Below are positions 37,181 to 46,403 of a stretch of DNA of 64,000 nt, piece by piece. The first letter of the stretch is position 1. Each line of letters begins with the position of its first letter. The notes under the pieces were generated by a model, which made no database searches, was not told the DNA's origin, and worked only from the letters and a program-made list of their open reading frames with translations. The stretch lies in assembly GCA_024998565.1 (NCBI GenBank), contig JACOEM010000004.1:186001-250000 (forward strand). The letters are read 5' to 3'. The position numbers were made by a program, and so were the translations under genes. This DNA is from Nitrospira sp. (lineage in GTDB: Bacteria; Nitrospirota; Nitrospiria; Nitrospirales; Nitrospiraceae).

Positions 37181-38023
37181 TCAGAATGGAGGGTGTTGCT
37201 CCTTCAATCGTTCGTATTCGCGTTGTTCGCAACTGCCATGTCTGGGACGCAGGGATTCAGGCACCTCCGCAAAGCGGATGGTGCAATAGCGCTGAGCCTG
37301 CCGCCGCCGGTCGAGGTCTTGTTGTTCTTCGAGTTGCTGAAGTCGAACGGTGAGGTCGATGGCTGGAAGATCGTTGCCGACCGGATTGTCCTGGCGTGAT
37401 GGGATCTGTTCATCCTCACTGGATCTGGGGTGGGGGCCGTTCAACCGCCAGCGTGTCAACACATCGTCCTGATTGAACACAATGATCAAGCCGAACTGGG
37501 AGTAGTCCCAGATCAGTTCTCCCTGCTCGGGGCGCGCCCAGATGGAGCGAGGGAGACCGTATCGATTCCAGATCTCGTCACGCAGCATGCCCACCCGTGG
37601 GGTGAGGTTCCGGATCGCCGTGATCTGCGCCTGTATCGGAGAAGTGTCTTTATGTTTCCCGAAACTACTGTGTTTGGAGAGTGATTCCAGCGCAGTGCGC
37701 GGCACCCGCAGCAATCGCCACACCGTGATAAGCCCCTGCGCGCAGTCAGCCGGATGCAGGTCTTCGAAAATCATCTGCGTATCGATGGGAAAGCCGCTGA
37801 CTTCCTGGGTACGCGTGAAATTCTTGACCTCTTGGACGGCGGCGACGTATGCGCGTTGGCGCCCGTCTTCCACGTTGGGGGCGCATGAAGCTCGCCCTGT
37901 GAAGAACACGTCATCCCCGAAATGAAAGAGCGCCTGCTCGGTCCAGAACGGACGATTCTCCGCAGCCTGTGCCGTGGAGGTCACCGCAAGACTCAATAAT
38001 GTGAGGAGAAGGTAGTGGGTCAT
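37181..38023 (-). CDS. Hypothetical exported protein
   Basis: 280 residues from the ATG at 38023, chosen because a clean signal peptide ending AQA starts there; an ATG at 38059 lies upstream and neither has a good ribosome site. The first mature part (FHFGDDVFFTGRASCAPNVEDGRQ) resembles LPP20-type domains, the middle a beta domain (GLPRSIWARPEQGELIWDYS), the tail a Gln/Arg-rich helix. Function unknown. Confidence 0.6.
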   Translation of the reverse strand: MTHYLLLTLLSLAVTSTAQAAENRPFWTEQALFHFGDDVFFTGRASCAPNVEDGRQRAYVAAVQEVKNFTRTQEVSGFPIDTQMIFEDLHPADCAQGLITVWRLLRVPRTALESLSKHSSFGKHKDTSPIQAQITAIRNLTPRVGMLRDEIWNRYGLPRSIWARPEQGELIWDYSQFGLIIVFNQDDVLTRWRLNGPHPRSSEDEQIPSRQDNPVGNDLPAIDLTVRLQQLEEQQDLDRRRQAQRYCTIRFAEVPESLRPRHGSCEQREYERLKEQHPPF

Positions 38024-38187
38024 ATGCGCGGCCGGAGCAAGGACATTGCGGAACGGCACGCTTGCAGTATATCGCGTGAGGCAAAAAATACGACAAAAGA
38101 CCGATTTTACACGTCAGGGGATTGTCAGGCAGAAATCGTGAGTCGGGTTCGGGGGCTGGACTGTAGAGCCAGGGTGGCGAGCAATAG

Positions 38188-38877
38188 TTAGTAGTTCATG
38201 GAGGGGGTTAAATTCTCCCTGCCTGAAGAGGCAGGGGCGGCGTGGGCCTTCGGTGGGCTCACTTCGGTGCTCATGAGGCCGGATCCCGGCGGGCACACGC
38301 TCTCCGGCGCGACAGCACCCGGATTGCGCAGACCCCAGGCCGTCGCGAGGGCATGACAGGTGAGGAGGCTGACCCCTTCCTCGATATTGCTGAAGCGTTC
38401 GGTCGATTGAGCCTTGCCGCTCCATTCGATTTCGCCGGTATTCACATCCACGGCTCTGAGGGCAACCGTGGCTGAATAGACCCGCTGGCTGTGAGGAAGG
38501 CCGCTACTCCAATCCAGGGCTTCCCAGGAACCCACCTCGGCATTGCTGAACACTACCAAGCGAGCGCCGACGAGTTTGGCCATCCGCAGCACATCCGTTT
38601 CCAGGTACTGGTAGCCCGTGAGGCTCACTTTCTGGTCAGCCGCCGCCTGCAACACCTTCGTCTGGTCCACGACGAGCACGCCCTTTTTGAGCAACCATGT
38701 GCTCGCACTCTGAACCGTGTCCGGGCGTCCGCCCCAAACGACCGCTCTGGTGTAGGGGGAAGGGAGTTTCGAGTGAAAGCCATCCGTCGTCGGGGTTTCG
38801 ATGAACGCGTAGCCGTGGCAACCCGTTGTTGCCAAGAAGAGGAGTGACAGGCAGATGAACAGATTCGCCGGTTTCAT
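38188..38877 (-). CDS. Lipoprotein, FlgO/CsgG-like
   Basis: 229 residues from the ATG at 38877. Lipobox TTGC, then a single alpha/beta domain: DTVQSASTWLLKKGVLVVDQTKVLQA, LRMAKLVGARLVVFSNAEVG, YSATVALRAVDVNTGEIEWSGKAQ. The pattern of a sensed variable plus 'vnt G ei W' strand is that of CsgG/FlgO-type outer-membrane lipoproteins. The Pro/Ser/Ala C-terminal tail is disordered. No secretion partner nearby. Confidence 0.65.
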   Translation of the reverse strand: MKPANLFICLSLLFLATTGCHGYAFIETPTTDGFHSKLPSPYTRAVVWGGRPDTVQSASTWLLKKGVLVVDQTKVLQAAADQKVSLTGYQYLETDVLRMAKLVGARLVVFSNAEVGSWEALDWSSGLPHSQRVYSATVALRAVDVNTGEIEWSGKAQSTERFSNIEEGVSLLTCHALATAWGLRNPGAVAPESVCPPGSGLMSTEVSPPKAHAAPASSGRENLTPSMNY

Positions 38878-39141
38878 GGGTCTCTTCGGAAGAGCATGTG
38901 CTACGAACACGTCGGGAGCCTAATCAAGAGACCGTTTGGACGACGGTAGTATACATGAACAATTCTACCTACGTCTGCTCTATTCGTCGAGCGGGCTCCG
39001 TTCTCGAAGCAGGGCGGGGTCCGCTACTCGTACCTACTTATGCGAATGGCATAGGGTTCCTTCGGCAAACCGGTCGAGGTGCTAGAGCGGTTGGGGTGAA
39101 TGCCGAGGCAGGCGGTAGGGATGCGGAATGTGCCTGGATAG
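38878..39141. other. Gap with no recognised gene
   Basis: About 264 bases upstream of the lipoprotein gene, likely holding its promoter. A plus-strand open frame at 38898-39164 has no ribosome site or family resemblance and is not counted. Confidence 0.4.
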
Positions 39142-39176
39142 GCGGCGGTTCTGTTCACGGCTGACAGAACCGCCGC
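39142..39176 (-). terminator. 13-bp perfect hairpin just after a small membrane gene
   Basis: GCGGCGGTTCTGT (39142-39154) pairs exactly with ACAGAACCGCCGC (39164-39176) over a 9-base loop, starting 4 bases after the minus-strand stop at 39181. No T-run follows, so it is a strong stem-loop with uncertain termination. Confidence 0.55.
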
Positions 39177-39180
39177 AGTC

Positions 39181-39312
39181 TCACAGGATCTCGACCTGCG
39201 GAAAGGCGTTTTGCTCGCCTGTCTTCTGGGGCCGGTCAGCCATGATCATGAGCTGGATGGCAATCAACGGGAGAAGCGCATAACCGATCAGGATCAACGG
39301 GAACTCAATCAT
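39181..39312 (-). CDS. 43-residue single-pass membrane protein
   Basis: Start at 39312 is fixed by AAAGGAG 9 bases ahead. One membrane helix (FPLILIGYALLPLIAIQLMIM, residues 4-24), then a polar tail. Too short for a reliable family; such proteins are often accessory subunits of membrane complexes. A strong stem-loop lies right after its stop. Confidence 0.65.
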   Translation of the reverse strand: MIEFPLILIGYALLPLIAIQLMIMADRPQKTGEQNAFPQVEIL

Positions 39313-39744
39313 GATGGAAACTCCTTTGTTATGCAGAGCCTCTAGTGCAATCTCGATACCGTGTCTTAGTAAGGCTATAACGCGTTGATTCTTATAGGTG
39401 CACGAGCGAGAAGCCATAAAACCAAAGTAGTCTCAGGCAAGAATCGATGTAGAGAACTGTGCAATGAGAACATTTTGCGCTGAGCCGGAAGGCCTAAGGG
39501 TAGTTGTACAAAAGGGAGACGTCGGTCGGGCAAGCGCGCCTAATTCGGATAGACATCAATGTGTAGGGGGCATAGTGACATGGGGAAGCGAAAGCGGAGC
39601 CCTGCAGGAAATCACTTCCACCAGGCGCGAAGCGCAGGTAGAGCAGGAGGATGATCGATGCACTACTTGGAGTGAGCGCGAAAGAATAGGCGACCGCGTG
39701 GTGAGCGAAGGACCTGAGCAGTCCAGGTTGAAGTGGAGATGGAT
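39313..39744. other. Gap between the small membrane gene and tRNA-Arg
   Basis: About 430 bases. It should hold the promoter of the minus-strand small gene. An open frame at 39464-39766 (plus) has no ribosome site and overlaps the tRNA. I see no other element. Confidence 0.4.
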
Positions 39745-39821
39745 TGGTGCCCCCGACACGAATTGAACGTGCGACCCGCGGTTTAGGAAACCGCTGCTCT
39801 ATCCAACTGAGCTACGGGGGC
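39745..39821 (-). tRNA. tRNA-Arg (anticodon CCT)
   Basis: Read on the minus strand: acceptor GCCCCCG pairs with CGGGGGC, D arm with AGTTGGAT loop, anticodon stem GCGGT/ACCGC with loop TTCCTAA (anticodon CCT), and encoded CCA. 77 bases. Confidence 0.95.
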
Positions 39822-39931
39822 GTGAGGATACGATACTGAAAGCGAGGAGGATTGTCTACCTTAGTGATGCGCCTCCGAAGGGGCTGTGGCCACCTTCGGA
39901 GGTGAGTCGAGCTCGAGTAAGCGAGAGGAGG

Positions 39932-40342
39932 CTAGCGTCGATTGGCTTGGTCGCGCTGGCAGCTCTCTTCGGCCAACATCCGTTGCCCGACGGAGCCGTC
40001 TTTGGGAATGCGTGCCAGGCATGCGTCAAGGCTATCGCCTGCAGCACCGGCCGCCGCCCGGTTTCCACTTTTCGCGGTGGCATTCCCGGCGATCGACTGA
40101 CGAAGCGCTTCATCCCTCTGACAGCCTTCTTCCGCGAGCTGGCGCGTCCCCGCCGTGCCGCCGGATTGGATGCGTGCCAGGCAGGATTGCAGCGAGTCAT
40201 AGGCCTGCGCAGAGGCTTTCATGGCAGCGCTCGATGAGGACGTCGATCCGCCACCGGTCATGGTCTCTTCCGTAGCACAGGCACTGAGTAATAACAGGGA
40301 TAAGGACAGAACTACAGCACCGTGAGAACGCGAGTACGTCAT
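39932..40342 (-). CDS. Lipoprotein with two tandem Cys-containing repeats
   Basis: 136 residues from the ATG at 40342, set by AAGGAGG 8 bases upstream. Lipobox LLSAC, a Gly/Ser-rich linker, then two copies of a ~35-residue unit: D-S-L-x-x-C-L-A-R-I-x-x-G-x-x-G-x-R-x-L-A-E-E-x-C-Q-R-D. Each unit has two Cys that could form one disulfide. An Ala/Gly-rich segment joins the units. Function unknown. Confidence 0.75.
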   Translation of the reverse strand: MTYSRSHGAVVLSLSLLLLSACATEETMTGGGSTSSSSAAMKASAQAYDSLQSCLARIQSGGTAGTRQLAEEGCQRDEALRQSIAGNATAKSGNRAAAGAAGDSLDACLARIPKDGSVGQRMLAEESCQRDQANRR

Positions 40343-40423
40343 TGAAGGATCCTCCTTGATCAAGAGCGATGGGCGCACAGTAGCATAAACCCTCTCTATC
40401 TGGAAACACCTCCGGAAGGTCGT

Positions 40424-41794
40424 TTAGGGGGGAGATCCCGGACTCTGGCCCAGGAGTGCGAGTCGGGAGGGGATTTGTTTCAACAGATCGGGCCGTACCT
40501 GGAATATCCCAGGAATTCGATGGCCGATGGCATAGACGAGTCCGCCGACCTGATTGCCCATCGCGAGGCGTCCGGCGACTCGCCCGTCCTTCCCGGTAGC
40601 GATGAATTCAGCCACGGGGGCGACAAGGCCATAGGGGGCCAGCGGACCAGCCTGCTTCAGCACTCGTTCTTCCGCCGGCAGATTAACGATACGGCTCACA
40701 ACCAGGTCTGCGACGTCCTGGCGAAGTTTTTCAGTCGGCTGATCCTCGAGCACCCATTCGTTCCGATCATGAATGAGCACGTATTGCTCCTCGCGCGTTT
40801 TGATCGAAAGCATGGCGATGTCCCCGATATCGACGCCGAGCAGTCGCTTATCCTGGAGTGCGAAGAGGTCTTTGGTCAGATCTTTAATCGCCGAGGGGCT
40901 GATTTTGTAAATCGGCCCTTCTGCGCTGGTTTGGGCGTAGGCTTCCCCGCTGGTCGGATCCGGCTGAAACAGACGTACCACGTGCTCGACGCCGCCAGCT
41001 TGCAGCGTGACCTTCACTTTGGGCTTGGTGAGTGATGGCGCGAGCTTTTCGCGTTCAGGTCCCTGGTCCACGATGGCCAACGCTTTAAGGTCTTCCAGCC
41101 TGAAGAGCAGCGCCTGCACCTCGATTCGGTCCCCTTCTGCCTCGATCGGATAGCGAAGTTTCCATTTCTTTTTTGGTTTCTCATCGACTGCGTAAAGCAC
41201 GATTTCCGTGGAGGGATACGTCAGGCGAAGCCGCTCCGCCTCCTGCTGGTTGAACTGCAGGAGTTCCTTGCGGCGGAAGGAGAGGAGGCTTTTGTTGAGA
41301 AAATCTTTCGGCGCCAGATCCGTCAGGAGTACGGCCTCGTCGGATGCCCTCAGCACGTAGAGGGTGGAGGAGAGGGGGCCTGCGTCTCCAATGGAGAGCG
41401 TTTCCTGTTTGTCTCCAGCAGTCAGCGTGATGACTGTGGATGGGTGGTCGAGGCCGAACGGCGTCAATGAAACCGGATGGGTTTCGACAAGGCGCGAGAC
41501 CTTTCCCATGACCAGGGCGCGGACCAAAGCCTGCACCTGTCGCTGGTCGGCGTCGGTTTGAATGGGGGCGGTGATTGTCCAGGGCTGGCCGAGAGTTTGG
41601 CTCAGCACCACCTCACCGGATTGACTGCGGACTGTCAGCGCGGAGATCTGAGCTTCGGCGAACGGCAGAATTTGTTTGGTCTGGGTGGCCGTCGCGACTT
41701 CGGTCCGTTGCTCAGGGAGTTCAATGAAATACAGGTAGAGCCCAAGCCCCGCTAAGAGGACGGCCAGTATGAGCGTGGGCCAGTAGCGCGCCAT
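40424..41794 (-). CDS. DUF4340 protein of a GldFG-type transporter
   Basis: 456 residues. One N-terminal membrane helix (about 6-24) then a large extracytoplasmic beta-rich part with repeated segments of the form 'tvr...W.i..P...' (WTITAPIQTDADQRQVQ; KKWKLRYPIEAEGDRIEVQ; EWVLEDQPTEKLRQDV), typical of DUF4340. Stands 5 bases after the GldG-like gene and ends the operon. Its role in the complex is unknown. Confidence 0.88.
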   Translation of the reverse strand: MARYWPTLILAVLLAGLGLYLYFIELPEQRTEVATATQTKQILPFAEAQISALTVRSQSGEVVLSQTLGQPWTITAPIQTDADQRQVQALVRALVMGKVSRLVETHPVSLTPFGLDHPSTVITLTAGDKQETLSIGDAGPLSSTLYVLRASDEAVLLTDLAPKDFLNKSLLSFRRKELLQFNQQEAERLRLTYPSTEIVLYAVDEKPKKKWKLRYPIEAEGDRIEVQALLFRLEDLKALAIVDQGPEREKLAPSLTKPKVKVTLQAGGVEHVVRLFQPDPTSGEAYAQTSAEGPIYKISPSAIKDLTKDLFALQDKRLLGVDIGDIAMLSIKTREEQYVLIHDRNEWVLEDQPTEKLRQDVADLVVSRIVNLPAEERVLKQAGPLAPYGLVAPVAEFIATGKDGRVAGRLAMGNQVGGLVYAIGHRIPGIFQVRPDLLKQIPSRLALLGQSPGSPP

Positions 41795-41798
41795 GGGA

Positions 41799-43328
41799 TT
41801 ACAAACGACGCCGCTTCCGCCAGACCAGGAGGCCGCACAGCACGGTCATTGCCGGGAGCAGGATCACCTGGACATACAGCAGAATGCGTTCCTGGAGCGG
41901 ATTGGGGGTAAAAGGGCGCACGGCAGGGTCTTTGGGGGTGAGGGAAATGAGATCACGTTCTTCCGAGAGCCAACCCACGGTGCGTTGAAAGAAGTCGCTG
42001 TTGCCGACGAAGTTGATAAAGCCGTTACTGGCAAATGCGGAGTTGCCGACGACGACTACGGCGGGGCGCGGTTTGCCTTCTTCGGGCGCTTGCTTGGGCG
42101 TCAAGGCTGCAGCCAGGGCGAGGGGGCCCTGGACATCTTCCTTTTCGGTATAGCTGACGACGCGCCCTTTTATGTCGGTTTCGGCCCAACTGCGCGGCGA
42201 GGTGCGCGCGAGAGGAACATAGTCCCACTCTTTGCCTATTTCCTCCTGGAACGTAAGATGGCGAGCCAGGGGAAACAGCACGGCCGCCGTCAGCTCATGG
42301 GTAATTTCATGGTCGGTGAAGGTGCGAACCAGAAGGGCGGTCAGGTCTCCCTGCGCCAGTCGGTCCTGTAGATCGACCAAGACTCCCGGCCCCAACTCGA
42401 GGCCCCAGGTTTTGAGCAGGTCGTCCATGTTCGACTGGGTGTCGGGATCGACCATGACCAGGAGGTGTCCCCCCTTGGCGACGTAGGCCTGGATGCGCTC
42501 CTTCTCTTCTTTGGTGACCGCTCGCCGCGGGCCGGCAATGATGAGGACATCAGTGTTCTCAGGCACCGCAGATTCCTGCAGCAAGGTGATGGTGCCGATG
42601 TCATATCCTTGCTTCTGCAGCACTTCTTTCGTTAAGGCAAGTCCGCCGCGATCGCTATCCTCCAGGCTCCGCTCACCGTGCCCTTCCAGGAACACCACCC
42701 GCTTTTTGGTGTCTTTGGACACGCGGACGAGCGCACCGGTAATTTCTACTTCGGCGGGGGACGTAATGCGAACCGATTGTGGGCCGCTTTCAAAAATGGC
42801 GATATCGGTTCGGGTAATGCCATAGTTTTGTGCGACTTTCGGCTGACGCTCGGGGTCGATGAATTGGACGGTCAGCTTGGAGCTGGCCTGCCGATAACTG
42901 TCGAAGCGTTCTTTATAGGCCTGGTAGCCGGGGTCCTTTTCCCGCGTGAACACCGTGATACTGATATCTCTGGTGAGGTTGCGAAGGACGCGGTACGTTT
43001 CCGGCGCAAGCGTGTAGTTCTGATTCTCGGAGAAGTCCCAGCGGATCGAATGCCGAGCCGCCAGGAAGTTCACGATGGCGAGGATCCCCAGAAACAGCGC
43101 CACCATCAGCACGCTGTTGGCACCCATGCGGGTCGATCGTTGGGAGGAAAAGGTCTTGAGGCGGTCATAATGAATGGCAAATGCCCAAATCAAGGAGACG
43201 AGGGCCAGCCCTTCCAGGACTGTCACGAGCCACAGCTTGTCGGGCACGAGGGTATAGGCGATCACCCCGGCAATCGCCAGCCCGGTTCCAATGGCACCGA
43301 TAGGAAGGGGGCGTCGCGTCATTTCCAT
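41799..43328 (-). CDS. GldG-like ABC-transporter auxiliary protein
   Basis: 509 residues. Three hydrophobic segments near the N terminus, a large periplasmic region (about 115-470) and a C-terminal membrane helix. Segments such as RDISITVFTREKDPGYQAYKERFDSYRQ and VFLEGHGERSL, DVLIIAGPRRAVTKEEKERI fit the GldG/DUF4350 family ('EGHGE' is a hallmark). It overlaps the permease by 10 bases. Transport substrate is not known. Confidence 0.88.
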   Translation of the reverse strand: MEMTRRPLPIGAIGTGLAIAGVIAYTLVPDKLWLVTVLEGLALVSLIWAFAIHYDRLKTFSSQRSTRMGANSVLMVALFLGILAIVNFLAARHSIRWDFSENQNYTLAPETYRVLRNLTRDISITVFTREKDPGYQAYKERFDSYRQASSKLTVQFIDPERQPKVAQNYGITRTDIAIFESGPQSVRITSPAEVEITGALVRVSKDTKKRVVFLEGHGERSLEDSDRGGLALTKEVLQKQGYDIGTITLLQESAVPENTDVLIIAGPRRAVTKEEKERIQAYVAKGGHLLVMVDPDTQSNMDDLLKTWGLELGPGVLVDLQDRLAQGDLTALLVRTFTDHEITHELTAAVLFPLARHLTFQEEIGKEWDYVPLARTSPRSWAETDIKGRVVSYTEKEDVQGPLALAAALTPKQAPEEGKPRPAVVVVGNSAFASNGFINFVGNSDFFQRTVGWLSEERDLISLTPKDPAVRPFTPNPLQERILLYVQVILLPAMTVLCGLLVWRKRRRL

Positions 43329-44089
43329 CGTGACGAATCCACTACGCGGTGAGCGAGGAACAACATTAAGACGGTGCCACTGACGTAATAGACCAGATCT
43401 TTCGTGTCGACCAGCCCACGGACTAGATGATCGAAGTGTTCCATGAACGAGAGGTAGGAAACCACGTGGCCGGCTGGCGTGTCACCTAAGAGCGAGCCAA
43501 GACCGGCCAACAGCCAACACATCAAGAGCAGGCCGAAGCTGGTAAAGGCGGCCACGATTTGATTCTCTGTGATGGATGAGGCGAAGAGGCCGACGGCCAG
43601 AAAGAATCCGCCGAGCAGCGCCATGCCCAGGTAGCCGGTCAAAACGGGGTACCAATCAAAATCGCTAAAGAGGGCCAGTGTGAGCGGGACCAAGGTGGTC
43701 AGGAGCAGCATCCCGATAAAGACGAGGTACACGCTGATGAATTTGCCGACGATAATCTCGCTGACCCGTATCGGGGCGGTCATCAAAAATTCAAAGGTCC
43801 TGAGTTTTCGCTCCTCTGCCAGGAGTCGCATGGTGAGAATCGGAAGAATCAACAGCAACACGAAGCGCATGCTGGCAAAGAGATTGCGGAAGACCAGATC
43901 GTTCAGGTTGATCTGCGCGGTGCTCCCCTGCATCTGCATCAACTGGATGGCTTGGGCGCCGGTGAAGACAATATAGAGATAGGCAAGAAAGCCGAAGGTC
44001 AGCAGGAACACCCCGCCGACGACATAGACGATCGGGGAGACGAAATACGAGCGCAGTTCCTTGGCGATAATGGCTTGAACGGGTGGCAT
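43319..44089 (-). CDS. ABC-2 type permease, GldF-like
   Basis: 256 residues from the ATG at 44089, right after the ATPase stop; an in-frame start at 44140 would overlap the ATPase. Six hydrophobic segments and the phrase LLAEERKLRTFEFLMTAPIRVSEIIVGKF are typical of GldF/ABC-2 permeases. With the ATPase and GldG-like protein it forms the core of the complex. Confidence 0.9.
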   Translation of the reverse strand: MPPVQAIIAKELRSYFVSPIVYVVGGVFLLTFGFLAYLYIVFTGAQAIQLMQMQGSTAQINLNDLVFRNLFASMRFVLLLILPILTMRLLAEERKLRTFEFLMTAPIRVSEIIVGKFISVYLVFIGMLLLTTLVPLTLALFSDFDWYPVLTGYLGMALLGGFFLAVGLFASSITENQIVAAFTSFGLLLMCWLLAGLGSLLGDTPAGHVVSYLSFMEHFDHLVRGLVDTKDLVYYVSGTVLMLFLAHRVVDSSRWK

Positions 44090-44093
44090 CGGG

Positions 44094-45062
44094 TTAGTGT
44101 CGCTCGCCTTCGCTTGTATCGTTCGCTTTCGGCAGGCCATCTTCGCGCTGAGTCAATTTGAGGAAGACGTCTTCCAAGGTCATAGAGACCGGTTTCATTT
44201 CAAGTAATCCCCAATCCTGTCCCACTGCAAACCGTGCGACTTCTTCTCGTATATCTCTGCCTAGGGCGCATTCGATGAGAATCGTGTGGGGCTCAGACGT
44301 CGTCAGTACATGCTCGACCCCGGCGACCTCGCGAAAGCGCTCGAGGACATCCGTCGGTGGAGTTTTGAGGGTCACGCTGATTTTTTCCGATCGCCGGAGC
44401 CGGGCAGACAGTTGGTCGGGCGTGTCTTCGGCGACGATCCGGCCGCCGTTGATGATCACGACGCGCTGACAGACAGCCGTGGCCTCAGGAAGAATATGCG
44501 TGCTTAGAATCACTGAGTGAGAGCCGGCCAGGCTCTTGATCAGCTCCCTGATCTCGATAATTTGTTTTGGGTCGAGACCGACCGTGGGTTCGTCCAGGAT
44601 CAGAACCGGGGGATCGTGAATCAGTGCTTGGGCAAGGCCGACTCGCTGGCGATACCCGCGTGATAGATTGGCGATGAGTCGCTGGCGGACAGATCCTAAG
44701 GAAAGCCGTTCCATGACACGGTCCATGCCGGCCGTCAGGTCTGCGCCACTGAGTCCGCGCAGTTTTCCGACGAAAGAGAGGTATTCGGAGACTGTGAGCT
44801 CTTGATATACCGGAGGGGTTTCGGGCAAATACCCAATTCGTTTCTTCACCTCGTCCGGTTGCTCTGCGCAATCGAACCCCGCCACCTGGGCGGTTCCTTC
44901 CGTCGCCGGAATGAAGGAGGTGAGGATGCGCATCGTGGTCGTTTTTCCTGCGCCATTCGGGCCGAGGAAGGCCAAGACCTCGCCTTTGTCGACACGAAAG
45001 GTGACGCGGTCAATCGCTGTCAGATTGCCATACCGTTTTGTGATGTTGCGAACTTCGATCAT
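44094..45062 (-). CDS. ABC transporter ATP-binding protein
   Basis: 322 residues. Walker A GPNGAGKTTT, Q-loop YLPE, signature NLSRGYRQRVGLAQAL, Walker B VLILDEPTVGLD, switch His in ILSTHILPE. The C-terminal 90 residues (LKTPPTDVLERF...) form the extra domain usual in GldA/CcmA-type ATPases. First gene of the four-gene operon. Confidence 0.93.
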   Translation of the reverse strand: MIEVRNITKRYGNLTAIDRVTFRVDKGEVLAFLGPNGAGKTTTMRILTSFIPATEGTAQVAGFDCAEQPDEVKKRIGYLPETPPVYQELTVSEYLSFVGKLRGLSGADLTAGMDRVMERLSLGSVRQRLIANLSRGYRQRVGLAQALIHDPPVLILDEPTVGLDPKQIIEIRELIKSLAGSHSVILSTHILPEATAVCQRVVIINGGRIVAEDTPDQLSARLRRSEKISVTLKTPPTDVLERFREVAGVEHVLTTSEPHTILIECALGRDIREEVARFAVGQDWGLLEMKPVSMTLEDVFLKLTQREDGLPKANDTSEGERH

Positions 45063-45309
45063 GCAGTCGAGAGGGACGGCAGAATGGGTGTGATTCCCGC
45101 TGTTTGTTGATACGGCACGTGGAGTGGCAAATCGAAGTGGATATTACCGACCGCCCTCGGTGCAGTCAAGAGACGTATACGGGGTTCTGTGTTCGGAATG
45201 GCAGGAAAAGACCCGGTCCGTCTTTACAGCGTGATGTGTAACTGCTAAAGTTCCGCGACTTTATCCATCCTGTTGCTTCGCACAATGAATGGAAAGAGGT
45301 TCGCCTGGG

Positions 45310-45687
45310 ATGAGGAGTGAGTTCAATCAGCCGAGACCCAGCTTGCTCGGCGTATTAGTGATCGGTGCCGCACTCTGCGTGGCTCTTGCCGGACTCGGAA
45401 GTTTTTTGACCTCGGTCTATGCCGCCAGCAACACGGTACACGAGATCAAAGGAACGGTTGAAGCAGTCAATCCAGCGGATGACCCTCCTGTCATTGTGGT
45501 CAGGGGGCAGCAGGGAGCCAATGAAGACACGGTGGTCGGTGCGGTGCTCAAGCAGGGTGCCACCATCGTGCGTGGGAAAAAGCGGATCGGACTCGATCGG
45601 ATTCACGCGGGAGACAAGGTGACGTTGAAGTATGTCAAAACTCGCGACGGCCTCGCCGTTCGGTCAATTGTGCTCCACCGCAATTAG
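45310..45687 (+). CDS. Hypothetical exported or anchored small beta protein
   Basis: 125 residues from the ATG at 45310 (AAAGAGG upstream); an ATG at 45289 is possible. One hydrophobic signal or anchor (about 13-38, ending VYA-A) then a beta-rich domain: HEIKGTVEAVNPADDPPVIVVRG...GDKVTLKYVKTRDGLAVRSI, an OB/DUF5666-like pattern. Function unknown. Confidence 0.65.
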   Translation: MRSEFNQPRPSLLGVLVIGAALCVALAGLGSFLTSVYAASNTVHEIKGTVEAVNPADDPPVIVVRGQQGANEDTVVGAVLKQGATIVRGKKRIGLDRIHAGDKVTLKYVKTRDGLAVRSIVLHRN

Positions 45688-45743
45688 CCAATGACTAGGT
45701 GCCAGTTATGGATTTGTTACTCACAAGGAGGTAGAGAGATTTT

Positions 45744-46403
45744 ATGATTCGACAGCATGTGGTGCGGGGGATATCTGCGCCGGTGGCCGTCGGGTTGCTG
45801 CTCCTGTTGGGCTGCTCCGGAAAAGGCGACATTATTCCGATGAACCTGACCCCGAAAATGCAAACGGATGCCGCCGGTGCGGCTCAGGTGGTAAAGCCTA
45901 TGGCGGGGCCTCGAGTGACGGTCATTCCGTTTGAAGATGGGAGGGCCGATCGAACCAAGGTAGGGGGTCGGAGTTCGATGTGGGGCGGAGAAACTTACTT
46001 TAACGTGTCGAGCGGGAGTGCCGGCGAGGAAACGGCCCAGGCTTTCGCCGACTATCTCAAGCGCAAAGGATGGCAGGCACAGTACGCCAAGACTGCCCCA
46101 CCGGCATCAGAAGCCGGTCCCGATGTTGTGCTTTCCGGGAAGATTCTCGAACTGGCGGTTGATGCCAAGCGCGGGGTATTTCTTACTGATATTGAAGCTC
46201 GAACCAAGCTGGTTATTCAGGCGAGCAACCGAGAAGACAGCAGCTCACTCGTACGAACCGACGCACATTCAGGTAGCCATGACAATGTGTTGTGGTTCGA
46301 TCCGCAGGATGGGGAAAGTATTCTGTCTGAAGTGTTGGAGAAGAATTTCGAGCGGTTCGTCGTAAACACCAAATTCGAGGATCGAGCTATTCGATTTCGC
46401 TAA
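45744..46403 (+). CDS. Hypothetical lipoprotein, YajG-like
   Basis: 219 residues with lipobox LLLGC (Cys at 24), then RVTVIPFEDGRADRTKVGGR, AQAFADYLKRKGWQ, DVVLSGKILELAVDAKRG and LSEVLEKNFERFV. The order of strands and helices matches the YajG/TPR-less outer-membrane lipoprotein family by eye. An AAGGAGG ribosome site precedes the ATG. Confidence 0.65.
   Translation: MIRQHVVRGISAPVAVGLLLLLGCSGKGDIIPMNLTPKMQTDAAGAAQVVKPMAGPRVTVIPFEDGRADRTKVGGRSSMWGGETYFNVSSGSAGEETAQAFADYLKRKGWQAQYAKTAPPASEAGPDVVLSGKILELAVDAKRGVFLTDIEARTKLVIQASNREDSSSLVRTDAHSGSHDNVLWFDPQDGESILSEVLEKNFERFVVNTKFEDRAIRFR

Noticed and set aside
39464..39766. Plus-strand 100-codon frame next to tRNA-Arg
   Set aside because: It overlaps the tRNA gene, has no ribosome site and no recognisable product.
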